Source of the DNA: Colletes latitarsis
Lineage: Eukaryota > Arthropoda > Insecta > Hymenoptera > Colletidae
Direction of reading: 5' to 3'
NCBI RefSeq assembly: GCF_051014445.1
Contig: NW_027488368.1
Span: 2,790,001 to 2,854,000, forward strand
DNA: 64,000 nucleotides
In this document: piece by piece, positions 51,392 to 60,831 of the stretch
Layout of the letters: each line of letters begins with the position of its first letter
Numbering within the stretch: the first letter of the stretch is position 1
Notes under the pieces: model-generated
What the model was told of the DNA's origin: nothing
The model's database searches: none
The model's input: the letters and a program-made list of their open reading frames with translations, nothing else
Position numbers and translations under genes: made by a program

Positions 51392-53406
51392 ACCCCCGGC
51401 TGCTGGAGGACGTGGTCAATACACTCTTCCCAATTGGGGAGAGGGGACCGCGTCCTCCGGCGGCGGCGGCTGTCCCACTGGAGTGGACGGCCGAGCTGGG
51501 GGTCACGCAGGAGGAGCTGGCAGCGGCCATCAGACGGCTCGGGGTTCGTAACACGGCCCCGGGTCCGGATGGTGTGCCCGGCCGGGTTTGGGTCTTGACC
51601 CAGGGCGTCCTTGGGGCCGACCTCAGGCGGTTGTTCGACCGCTGCCTGATGGACGGGCGATTCCCCCCCAGTTGGAAGGTGGCGAGGATGGTCCTCCTCC
51701 GGAAGGAGGGTCGGCCCGCGGAGTCTCCCTCCGCATACCGGCCCATTTGTCTCCTCGACGAGGTGGGCAAGCTCTTCGAGCGTGTGATTGCTGCCCGCCT
51801 CGTCGAGCACCTGTCGCGGGGTGATCCCGGTCTGGCCGACTGCCAGTTCGGTTTCCGGGGGGGCCGATCGACTATCGACGCGATAGGTCGTGTGAGGGCC
51901 CTCTCGGAGGCGGCCGTCTCCCGGGGAGGGGTGGCATTGGCAATATCCTTGGATATTGCCAATGCCTTTAACACCCTCCCCTGGGAAGAGATAAGGAGGG
52001 GACTCGAATATCATCGAGTCCCCCCTTGTCTCAGGGCGGTCGTCGGGGATTATCTCCGCGGCAGGTGGATCGAGTATCCGGGCCGGGATGGTGATATGCG
52101 GAGGGAGGTGTACTGCGGTGTTCCGCAGGGGTCGGTCCTCGGGCCACTCCTGTGGAACATCGCGTACGACTCGGTGTTGCGGGCCGGCCTCCCCGACGGC
52201 GTCAGCACGGTGTGTTATGCGGATGACACACTGGTGCTGGCCGTCGGGGCGCACTGGAGGAGGGCCATGCGTCGCGCGGAGGAGGGGTCGCAACGCGTCG
52301 TCGACCGGATCAGGGGGATGGGGATGACGGTGGCGGTCCATAAGACCGAGGTGATTGCGTTTCATTCACCTCGGCAGGATCCGCCACCCCCTCTGATTCG
52401 GGTGGGTGGGGCTGACATCGAGGTGAAGCCCCAGATCAGGTATCTAGGGCTGATCCTCGATAGCCACTGGCGTTTCGAGAAGCATTTCCGCTGCCTGGTC
52501 CCCCGGTTGGAAAGGATGGTTGCGGCTCTGGGCCGGATCCTGCCCAACCTGGGGGGCCCGGCGGGCCGAGTTCGGCGCCTCTATGTGGCAATGGTCCAGT
52601 CGGTGGCCCTATACGGGGCCCCCGTCTGGGCGGACGACCTGGCTGCCTCCCGGCGCAGCATGACGATGCTGCGTCGGGTGCAGAGGCGCATGGCGCTCAG
52701 GGTCGTCCGCGGGTATCGGACCATGTCACATGAGGCGGCGACGGTTCTAGCGGGGATGCCGCCCATGGACCTGCTCGCGCGGTCGCACGCGGTGATGTAC
52801 CGGCACCGCGTCGACCGTCGCGCGGGGGTGGGGGCGGTCCCGGGCGGGCAGGAACCTGCTTGGGGCGATTTGAAGCGCCAGGCCCGGCAGTCCGTGTTGC
52901 TCGCGTGGCAGGAGCGGCTGGCTCTGCCAACCGCGGGGCACCGGACTGTCGGGGCTGTTCGGCCACTCCTGAAGGAGTGGCTGGACAGAGGCCATGGCAG
53001 CCTCACCTACCGGCTGGCACAGGTATTTTCCGGGCATGGCAGCTTCGGAAGATACCTGTGCCGGATAGGGAAGGAGCCGACGGCGCGTTGCTGCCACTGC
53101 GACGCTGAGCAGGACACGGCGGATCATACCCTGGAGGTATGCCCCGCGTGGGAGGGGGAGCGCCGTGTCCTGGTCGGCGTCGTCGGGCGGGATGTCTCGC
53201 TGCCGGGCGTGGTGCGCGCCATGCTCGGCAGCGAGGAGAAGTGGAGGGCCGTGGCCTCCTTCTGCGAGAACGTAATGTTGCAGAAGGAGGCCGCGGGGAG
53301 GGAGCGCGAGCTTCAGCGGCGCGCTGAAGCTCGCGCTCGTGCGGTAGCCCGAGGTCGTCGCCCGGTCGCGAGGCGTCGCGGGCGGCCGCCTCGGCGTGGC
53401 GGATGA
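51391..53406 (+). CDS. Truncated ORF2 of R1-clade retrotransposon: reverse transcriptase and CCHC zinc knuckle
   Basis: The open frame has 671 codons. It begins right after an in-frame TGA contributed by the satellite (51388-51390) and has no genuine start codon, because the N-terminal endonuclease domain was lost by 5' truncation. Numbering from 51391: an RT entry motif NTAPGPDGVPG is at 54-64, YRPI at 116-119, FGFRGGRST at 153-161, and motif A LDIANAF with Asp188. GVPQGSVLGP is at 243-252, the catalytic YADD at 276-279, and the RYLGL thumb motif at 350-354. A CX2CX8HX4C knuckle uses Cys567, Cys570, His579 and Cys584; an Arg-rich tail follows. In a full element this protein primes reverse transcription at the nicked target. 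No frameshift or stop is seen, so the copy is recent. Absence of an RNase H domain and presence of the C-terminal knuckle favour R1 over I, LOA or Jockey. Expression here is not expected. Confidence 0.92.
   Translation, partial: YPRLLEDVVNTLFPIGERGPRPPAAAAVPLEWTAELGVTQEELAAAIRRLGVRNTAPGPDGVPGRVWVLTQGVLGADLRRLFDRCLMDGRFPPSWKVARMVLLRKEGRPAESPSAYRPICLLDEVGKLFERVIAARLVEHLSRGDPGLADCQFGFRGGRSTIDAIGRVRALSEAAVSRGGVALAISLDIANAFNTLPWEEIRRGLEYHRVPPCLRAVVGDYLRGRWIEYPGRDGDMRREVYCGVPQGSVLGPLLWNIAYDSVLRAGLPDGVSTVCYADDTLVLAVGAHWRRAMRRAEEGSQRVVDRIRGMGMTVAVHKTEVIAFHSPRQDPPPPLIRVGGADIEVKPQIRYLGLILDSHWRFEKHFRCLVPRLERMVAALGRILPNLGGPAGRVRRLYVAMVQSVALYGAPVWADDLAASRRSMTMLRRVQRRMALRVVRGYRTMSHEAATVLAGMPPMDLLARSHAVMYRHRVDRRAGVGAVPGGQEPAWGDLKRQARQSVLLAWQERLALPTAGHRTVGAVRPLLKEWLDRGHGSLTYRLAQVFSGHGSFGRYLCRIGKEPTARCCHCDAEQDTADHTLEVCPAWEGERRVLVGVVGRDVSLPGVVRAMLGSEEKWRAVASFCENVMLQKEAAGRERELQRRAEARARAVARGRRPVARRRGRPPRRGG
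53302..53338 (+). other. 17-bp perfect inverted repeat at the end of R1 ORF2
   Basis: GAGCGCGAGCTTCAGCG (53302-53318) is the exact reverse complement of 53322-53338, separated by a 3-base GCG loop. It lies within codons for the Arg-rich C-terminus, about 66 bp before the stop, and would form a very stable RNA hairpin. Confidence 0.9.
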
Positions 53407-53921
53407 CCTAGGCTGGGAGGGGGGTCCTGAGGGGACCCTCCTCCCGCCAGGCGGCGCCGGGTCGGACTGGTTGTGGGTAGGAGTGCCTCCCCCCACCGGT
53501 CCGACGCAAGGGGAGGCACCCTCGGCGGTCTGGTGCGGCCATGAACGCCCGCCCGCCGAGGGGTGGAAACGGGGTCGCGGGCGGTTGCGAGTTGGGGCTC
53601 GCAGCCGCCACTAAACGCGGCCCCGGGACGGATAGCGGCGGGATGGAGTGGCCCCGTCCCGCCGCTATGAGGCAGTGTGTCTACTGGGGGGACCGATTGC
53701 CCCCCCGGGGGATGGGCGCGAAAGCGCGGGCACGGGGAGGATACCGGAAGAATGCTTCGAGCGATTCCCGGTATCCTCCCAAAGCGTGCCGAAGGGTCAC
53801 CGTGGGGTTTTTAGTGGGTAGGTCCCGCGCCTGTCGTTGTACGGGCGCGGGGAATCCCACACACCCCTCCCACCTCTCCCCAAGGAGGTGGGAGGGAGTC
53901 TTTCGAAGATTTTCCCCACGA

Positions 53922-53922
<1 letters not shown>
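53407..53922 (+). other. R1 element 3' UTR, a series of GC-rich stem-loops
   Basis: No coding potential is supported between the ORF2 stop and the tail. Inverted repeats follow one another: 53461-53470 with 53496-53505 (one wobble); 53632-53643 with 53657-53668 (12 bp perfect); 53735-53747 with 53768-53780 (13 bp perfect, extended outward by GGCACG/CGTGCC across an AAAG bulge). Then come 53824-53831 with 53844-53851 (8 bp) and 53865-53875 with 53886-53896 (11 bp perfect). In non-LTR elements the 3' UTR RNA can be the region recognised by the reverse transcriptase; that role here is inferred. No AATAAA signal is seen near the tail. Confidence 0.82.

Positions 53923-53954
<32 letters not shown>
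53923..53954 (+). repeat. Poly(A) tail of the R1 insertion
   Basis: Thirty-two uninterrupted A's follow CCCCACGAC. The last one or two may instead be part of the target duplication. A pure tail of this length is consistent with a young insertion. Confidence 0.93.
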
Positions 53955-53957
<3 letters not shown>

Positions 53958-53967
53958 TGAGCCTGAT
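53955..53967 (+). other. Target-site duplication, right copy (R1 insertion)
   Basis: GTATGAGCCTGAT immediately follows the tail and repeats 51379-51391. The satellite then continues with GAGGACAAAT, in phase with the interrupted monomer. Confidence 0.9.
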
Positions 53968-54290
53968 GAGGACAAATTCCAGACCTATCCCTGACCAAAC
54001 TTGCGTTATCCTCTAAAATATATGATCGAAACCAGGTTTAATCGACTGTTTCAGTGTGGTCCCACATTACTACGTGATCCAAACCAGAAAAAACCCAGGG
54101 TCCGTCCAACAAGTATGTGAAGAATGCGAAAGTATGAGTCTGATGCGTGAAAATCCCAAGCCTAACCTAGACCTAACATGCGTTATCCTCAAAAATATTG
54201 ATCGAAACCTGGTTTAATCGACTGTTTCAGTGTGGTACCACATTACTACGTGACCCAAACCAGAAAAGACCCAGGATCTGTTCAACAAGT

Positions 54291-54295
54291 ATGTG
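54291..54295 (+). other. 5-bp target-site duplication, left copy (solo LTR)
   Basis: ATGTG precedes the TGTT terminus and recurs directly after the CA terminus at 56182-56186. In intact monomers this word occurs once, in AAGTATGTGAAAAACGCG. Confidence 0.85.
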
Positions 54296-56181
54296 TGTTA
54301 AAGTACTAAGGGACTTTAACGTGGGTCCGGATGAGGAAACAGACAGGGAGAGAAATTGTTACAAGTTTTTCAATAACGTTTTTATTTTACAAAAATAGAA
54401 CTAAACTTATCACAACGTTAGAACAAAAAAAACTAGAAACTAAAAGAAAAACTGACGACGGCTCCTATTGCGGCCTCGTCTCCTCTTTCTTTGTCTCCTG
54501 TTTAATTTTCTACTGCGGAGGCTTTCTGAAACAAAAGAATCCGCCTAATAAATACATTTGCGGACAAGTCAACAATCGCGCGCTCGTCAGCTGTTTCTCG
54601 CGCTCCAGCGACAGTCTGGTGTGCTTGGAGGGGAGAGCTAGCTGGCTATCTAGCGCTCTAGCTAGTGGACTGTATTCTTCTCTTTCTGGTCGATGAGATT
54701 CTCTTTCTACGATCTCACCGACGCGCACAACTGGGTAGACGAGCTTTTCTCCGTTCTACCGGGTTCTCTTTGCAATGCCACGGGCGGGAAACCAAATGGA
54801 GGTTGTAAGGCTCCAAGAGGCTATATCCCGCGAGCACGCTCCCCGTGCGGGTGGCGTTTCTACACCACCCACGCAAGAGGACGTCTTGTCCTAGTTCGGC
54901 TCCCTCGTCAGCTGCTCCTCAGGAGCGACCTGCGGTATGCACACGTGGTTGCCAAGCCGGCGATTTCTTCATCAAAGGAACGCCCGGCAGCCAGCCGTGG
55001 CTACCTCGACGGAGGCTCCTGTCCCGAGGAACTGGCCTGCGGCTCACCGGTTCAGGACTCAATCCCCTGCAATTCCAACCACCCTACGTTCACAGCCCAG
55101 TGTGGTCGACTCACAGCTGGTAGTGGGTGTAGCGATGGAAGGAAGGCTCTTCGAACCCTTTGCTCCACCGTACGCTTAGGCCCTACTTATTGTCCCCTCA
55201 CGACGGTATATTGGAGCGGGTTCTCCGACGCCCGATGCACGGAGAGCACCACGAAGTGATATTCTTTCTGAATATCTATCTTCCGGTTGCTCCTACGCCG
55301 TATACCTCTAATCTTGGTCGGTGAAACTTTCCACCCCACCGGTCGGTGTACTCTCACTGGTACACAGGACGGGTGGTTCCAGTGGGTTTCGTATGACCTC
55401 TAGAAACGGTGAACTACCACTAGGTGATACCTGTATGTCGGTATCAGCCCTCCAGTAGCTCTAACCGGATAATTGGAAGAAGACTCAAGGCGATCCACAC
55501 CGAATCTCCAACGTCGCAGTCGCATCCACGAACTGCAACGTTCAATCACAATCCTGCGTCTACGATCGCTTCACACTCGGCGTGCCTTGCGATCGCTGCA
55601 ACGTCAGGCAGATTGTCCGTTTTCTGGGGAAAATCTCAAGTCGCTATGACGAGATTTTCCAATAAACTATTTGTCCGCAAACTGATTCTATTACGAGGAG
55701 AGAGATCGGCTCATCCACCTCGGAGCTCGTAGGGAAATGGGAACGCGACCGTCACAAGGTCCGCTCTCGATCGCCGACGTCTCAAGAATGAACCGTGACG
55801 ATCTGCAAGCAGCGACGGCCGCGGCCGGCTCCGTCGCGCAAGCGCAGAACCGGGTAGCTACGCCTCGCGTTGCTGGGCCCGGGCTGCTACGCGCCGCGTG
55901 GCCACGGCGCGGCGCTGCCGCGTTTCGTCTATCGATCTTTTTCCGATAGATCTCTTTTCTCTCTCTTTCTCAGCGCTAACAACACATTCCTAGAATTTGC
56001 TCCAAAACTCGAGAATTTCAGTGAAGCTAGCTTGAAAAAACACGTAAATAGCCGCGGTATACTAATCTGAACGATGGAAAATTTCCATGTCAGCACAACC
56101 ATCTAGAATTACGCGAATTCAATATAGATACGGGCATCGCGGCCGAGTTTCTGCGTCTCGGACTCATGCGATATTTAAACA
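54296..56181. mobile_element. Solo LTR of an LTR retrotransposon (1,886 bp)
   Basis: The non-satellite insert starts TGTTAAAG and ends TTTAAACA, the TG...CA form of long terminal repeats, and is flanked by the 5-bp duplication ATGTG. No gag, protease, RT or integrase frame and no second LTR are present, so it reads as a solo LTR left by LTR-LTR recombination. Near the left end is an 8-bp inverted repeat, GTTAAAGT/ACTTTAAC (54297-54304, 54313-54320). Possible polyadenylation words are AATAAA at 54547 and 55661 on the + strand and on the - strand at 54386-54381. The last lies about 90 bp from that end and would suit a - strand orientation, but orientation is unresolved. TGTT...AACA ends with 5-bp duplications occur in BEL/Pao and other superfamilies; assignment is not possible without a relative. 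Several open frames inside lack recognisable domains and are not called. Confidence 0.78.
55924..55952. other. Inverted repeat inside the solo LTR
   Basis: TCTATCG and CGATAGA face each other across a short T-rich loop, next to a GC-rich stretch (about 55795-55925) and followed by a pyrimidine-rich TCTCTTTTCTCTCTCTTTCTC-like tract. Such sites can belong to LTR promoter or RNA-end signals, but nothing specific is recognised. Confidence 0.45.
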
Positions 56182-56186
56182 ATGTG
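56182..56186 (+). other. 5-bp target-site duplication, right copy (solo LTR)
   Basis: ATGTG follows the TTTAAACA end, and the satellite resumes as AAAAACGCGAAAG, completing the monomer interrupted at 54295. Confidence 0.85.
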
Positions 56187-56652
56187 AAAAACGCGAAAGT
56201 ATGAGCCTGATGAGGGCAAATCCCAGACCTATCCCAGAACAAACTTGCGTTATCCTCTAAAATATTGATCGAAACCAGGTTTAATCGACTGTTTCATTGT
56301 GGTCCCACATTACTACGTGTTCCGAACCAGAAAAAACACAGGATCCGTTCAGCAAGTATGTGAAGAATGCGAAAGTATGAGTCTGATGAGAGCTAATCCC
56401 AGACCTATCCCAGACCTAACTTGCGTTATCCTCTAAAATAATGATCGAAACCAGGTTTAATTGACTGTTTTAGTTGTGGTACCACTTTACTACGTGATCC
56501 AAAGCAGAAAAAACCCTCGATGAGGTCAACATGCATGTTAAAACTGCGAAAGTATGACCCTGATGAGGTCACATCCCAGACCTATCCCAGACCTGACATG
56601 CGTTATCCTCTAAAATATTTATCAAGACCAGGTTTAATCGATTGTTTCGGTG

Positions 56653-57134
56653 TGGTCCCACATTACTACGTGATCCAAACCAGAAAAAACCCAGGATCCG
56701 TTCAACAAGTATGTGATGAATGCGAAAGTATGAGTCTGATGAGTGAAAATCCCAGACCTAACCTAGACCTAACATGCGTTATCCTCTAAAATATTGATCC
56801 AAACCAGGTTTAATGGACTGTTTCAGTGTGGTACCACTTTACAACGTGATCCAAAGCAGAAAAGACACTCGATCAGGTCAACATGTATGTGAGAACTGCG
56901 AAAGTATGACCCTGATGAGGGCAAATCCCAGACCTATCCCAGACCTAACTTGCGTTGTCCTCTAAGATATTGATGGAAACCAGGTTTAATTGACTGTTTC
57001 AGTGTTGTACTTCATTACTACGTGATGCAATGCAGAAAAAGCCCAGGATCTAGCCATCAAGTATGAGAAATATGCGAAAGAATGAGCCTGATGAGAGCAA
57101 ATCCCAGACCTAACCTAGACCAAACATGAATTAT
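56653..57134 (+). repeat. Three-monomer-offset duplication, copy 1
   Basis: Aligns with 57181-57662 at offset 528 bp (3 x 176). Markers: GTATGTGATGAATGCG, TTTACAACGTGATCC, AGAAAAGACACTCGATC, GATGCAATGCAG, and CTAGACCAAACATGAATTAT. Confidence 0.87.
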
Positions 57135-57180
57135 TCTCTAAAATATTGATCGAAACCAGGTTTAATTGACTGTTTCAGTG

Positions 57181-57662
57181 TGGTCCCACATTACTACGTG
57201 ATCCAAACCAGAAAAAACCCAGGATCCGTTCAACAAGTATGTGATGAATGCGAAAGTATGAGTCTGATGAGTGAAAATCCCAGACCTAACCTAGACCTAA
57301 CATGCGTTATCCTCTAAAATATTGATCCAAACCAGGTTTAATGGACTGTTTCAGTGTGGTACCACTTTACAACGTGATCCAAAGCAGAAAAGACACTCGA
57401 TCAGGTCAACATGTATGTGAGAACTGCGAAAGTATGACCCTGATGAGGGCAAATCCCAGACCTATCCCAGACCTAACTTGCGTTGTCCTCTAAGATATTG
57501 ATGGAAACCAGGTTTAATTGACTGTTTCAGTGTTGTACTTCATTACTACGTGATGCAATGCAGAAAAAGCCCAGGATCTAGCCATCAAGTATGAGAAATA
57601 TGCGAAAGAATGAGCCTGATGAGAGCAAATCCCAGACCTAACCTAGACCAAACATGAATTAT
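57181..57662 (+). repeat. Three-monomer-offset duplication, copy 2
   Basis: Partner of 56653-57134. The unit holds the ordered CTCGATC and TTGTACTTC monomers, so the ordered module itself was amplified as a trimer. Confidence 0.87.
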
Positions 57663-60066
57663 CCTCAAAAATATTGATCGAAACCTGGTTTAATCTACTG
57701 TTTCAGTGTGGTACCACATTACTATGTGATCCAAACCAGAAAATAACCCAGGATCTGTTCAACGAGTATGTGAAGTGTGCGAAAGTATGAGTCTGATGAG
57801 GTCAAATCCCAGATCTATCCCAGACTTAACTTGCGTTATCCTCTAAAATATTGATCGAAACCGGGTTTAATCGACTGTTTCAGTGTGGTACCACATTACT
57901 ACGTGATCCAAACCAGAAAAAACCCAGGATCAGTTCAACAAGTATGTGAAAAACGCGAAAGTATGAGCCTGATGAGGGCGAATCCCAGACCTATCCCAGA
58001 CCTAACTTGCGTTATCCTCTAAAATATTGATCGAAACCAGGTTTAATTGACTGCTTCAGCGTGGTGCCACATTACTACGTGATACAATCCAGAAACAGCC
58101 CAGGATCTAGCCATGAAGTATGAGAAACATGCGAATGTATGAGCCTGATGAGGGCAAATCCTAGACCTAACCCAAACCTAACATGCGTTATCCTCTAAAA
58201 TATTTATCAAGACCAGGTTTAATTGAATGTTTCAGTGTGGTACCACATTACTACGTGAACCAAACCAGAAAAAACCCAGGATCCGTTCAACAAGTATGTG
58301 AAGAATGCGAAAGTATGAGTCTGATGAGTGAAAATCCCAGGGCTAACCTAGACCTAACATGCGTTATCCTCTAAAATATTGATCCAAACCAGGTTTAATG
58401 GACTGTTCCAGTGTGGTACCACTTTACTACGTGATCCAAAGCATTAAGAACCCTCGATCAGGTCAACATGTATGTTAAAACTGCGAAAGTATGACCCTGA
58501 TGAGGGCAAATCCCAGGCCTTACCTAGACCTAACATGCGTTGTCCTCTAAAATATTGATGGAAACCAGGTTTAATTGACTGTTTCAGTGTGGTACCACAT
58601 TACTATGTGATCCAAACCAGAAAAAACCCAGGATCAGTTCAACAAGTATGTGAAAATGCGAAAGTATGAGCCTGATGAGGGCGAATCCCAGACCTATCCC
58701 AGACCTAACTTGCGTTATCCTCTAAAATATTGATCGAAACCAGGTTTAATTGACTGTTTCAGCGTGGTACCACATTACTACGTGATACAATCCAGAAACA
58801 GCCCAGGATCTAGCCATCAAGTATGAGAAATATGCGAAAGAATGAGCCTGATGAGAGCAAATCCCAGACCTAACCTAGACCTGACATGAATTATTCTCTA
58901 AAATATTTATCAAGACTAGGTTTAATTGAATGTTTCAGTGTGGTACCACATTACTATGTGATCCAAACCAGTAAATACCCAGGATCCGTTCAACAAGTAT
59001 GTGAAGAATGCGAAAGTATGAGTCTGATGAGTGAAAATCCCACGCCTAACCTAGACCTAACATGCGTTATCCTCAAAAATATTGATCGAAACCGGGTTTA
59101 ATCGACTGTTTCAGTGTGGTACCACATTTCTATGTGATCCAAACCAGAAAATAACCCAGGATCTGTTCAACGAGTATGTGAAGTGTGCGAAAGTATGAGT
59201 CTGATGAGGGCAAATCCCAGACCTATCCCAGACCTAACATGCGTTATCCTCAAAAATATTGATCCAAACCAGGTTTAATCGACTGTTTCAGTGTGGTACC
59301 ACATTACTACGTGATCCAATCCAGAAATAGCCCAGGATCTTGCCATGAAGTATGAGAAATATGCGAAAGTTTGAGCCTGACGAGGGCAAATCCTAGACCT
59401 AACGCAGACCTAACATGCGTTATCCTCAAAAATATTGATCGAAACCAGGTTTAATCGTCTGTTTCAGTGTGGTACCACACTACTACGTGACCCAAACCGG
59501 AAAAACCCAGGATCTGTTAAACAAGTATGTGAAAAACGCGAAAGTATGAGCCTGACGAGGGCAAAAATCCCAGGCCTATCCCAGACCTAATTTGCGTTAT
59601 CCTCTAAAATATTGATCGAAACCGGGTTTAATCGACTGTTTCAGTGTGGTACCACATTTCTATGTGATCCAAACCAGAAAATAACCCAGGATCTGTTCAA
59701 CGAGTATGTGAAGTGTGCGAAAGTATGAGTCTGATGAGGGCAAATCCCAGACCTATCCCAGACGTAACATGCGTTATCCTCAAAAATATTGATCCAAACC
59801 AGGTTTAATTGACTGTTTCAGCGTGGTACCACATTACTACGTGGTACAATCCACAAACAGCCCAGGATCTAGCCATGAAGTATGAGAAATATGCGAAAGT
59901 ATGAGCCTGATGAGGGCAAATCCTAGACCTAACCCAAACCTAACATGCGTTATCCTCTAAAATATTTATCAAGACCAGGTTTAATTGAATGTTCCAGTGT
60001 GGTACCACATTACTACGTGAACCAAACCAGAAAAAACACAGGATCCGTTCAACAAGTATGTGAAGT

Positions 60067-60831
60067 GTGCGAAAGTATGAGTCTGATGAGGGCAAATCCC
60101 AGACCTATCCCAGACCTAACATGCGTTATCCTCAAAAATATTGATCCAAACCAGGTTTAATTGACTGTTTCAGCGTGGTACCACATTACTACGTGGTACA
60201 ATCCACAAACAGCCCAGGATCTAGCCATGAAGTATGAGAAATATGCGAAAGTATGAGCCTGATGAGGGCAAATCCTAGACCTAACCCAAACCTAACATGC
60301 GTTATCCTCTAAAATATTTATCAAGACCAGGTTTAATTGAATGTTCCAGTGTGGTACCACATTACTACGTGAACCAAACCAGAAAAAACACAGGATCCGT
60401 TCAACGAGTATGTGAAGAATGCGAATGAATGAGTCTGATGAGTGATAATCCCAGGGCTAACCTAGACCATACATGCGTTATCCTCTAAAATGCGGATCCA
60501 AACCAGGTTTAATGGACTGTTTCAGTGTGGTACCACTTTACTACGTGATCCAAACCAGAAAAAACCCAGGATCCGTTCAACAAGTATGTGATGAATGCGA
60601 AAGTATGAGTCTGATGAGTGAAAATCCCAGACCTAGCCTAGACCTAACATGCGTTGTCCTCTAAAATATTGATAGATACCAGGTTGAATTGACTGTTCAA
60701 GTGTTGTACTTCATTACTACGTGATGCAATCCAGAAAAAGCCCAGGATATAGCCATCAAGTATGAGAAATATGCGAAAGAATGAGCCTGATGAGAGCAAA
60801 TACCAGACCTAACCTAGACCTAACATGAATT
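60067..60831 (+). repeat. 18-monomer-offset duplication, copy 1
   Basis: Aligns with 63236-64000 at offset 3169 bp with no mismatch noticed beyond the left edge. Markers: ACGTGGTACAATCCACAAAC, GAATGAATGAGTC, GAGTGATAATCCC, CTAAAATGCGGATCC, GATAGATACCAGGTTG, and GGATATAGCC. Confidence 0.9.

Larger units (their letters stand above)
51392..53954 (+). mobile_element. 5'-truncated R1-clade non-LTR retrotransposon with poly(A) tail
   Basis: At 51392 the AT-rich satellite changes abruptly to GC-rich sequence carrying one long open frame. The frame encodes a reverse transcriptase with a C-terminal CCHC knuckle and no RNase H, which is the ORF2 arrangement of the R1 clade (R1, RT, TRAS, SART, Waldo). 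A 515-bp GC-rich 3' UTR and 32 A's follow. The 13-15 bp flanking duplication of satellite sequence shows target-primed integration into the array. The 5' end starts inside ORF2, so ORF1 and the apurinic-type endonuclease domain are missing; the copy is dead on arrival although its remaining frame is undamaged. Base composition differs strongly from the satellite, as expected for an incoming element. Confidence 0.93.
53955..54295 (+). repeat. Satellite DNA between the two insertions
   Basis: Nearly two monomers of the same family and orientation separate the R1 tail from the LTR element. Small private changes are present (ATATATGATCG with a 2-base insertion, CCCAGGGTCCGTCC). Confidence 0.95.

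Noticed and set aside
51285..53611. Long antisense and alternate-frame open frames (up to 355 codons) across the R1 element
   Set aside because: They overlap the reverse transcriptase frame, have no recognisable motifs, and arise from the high GC content. The + strand frame carries all RT motifs.
53923..53954. Poly(A) run as a simple sequence repeat or assembly artefact
   Set aside because: Its position exactly between the element 3' end and a target duplication fits a retrotransposition tail.
54331..56070. Open frames of 66-188 codons inside the LTR insertion
   Set aside because: No recognised domain or plausible gene context; expected by chance in a GC-rich non-coding LTR. The 188-codon frame was inspected and looks non-coding.
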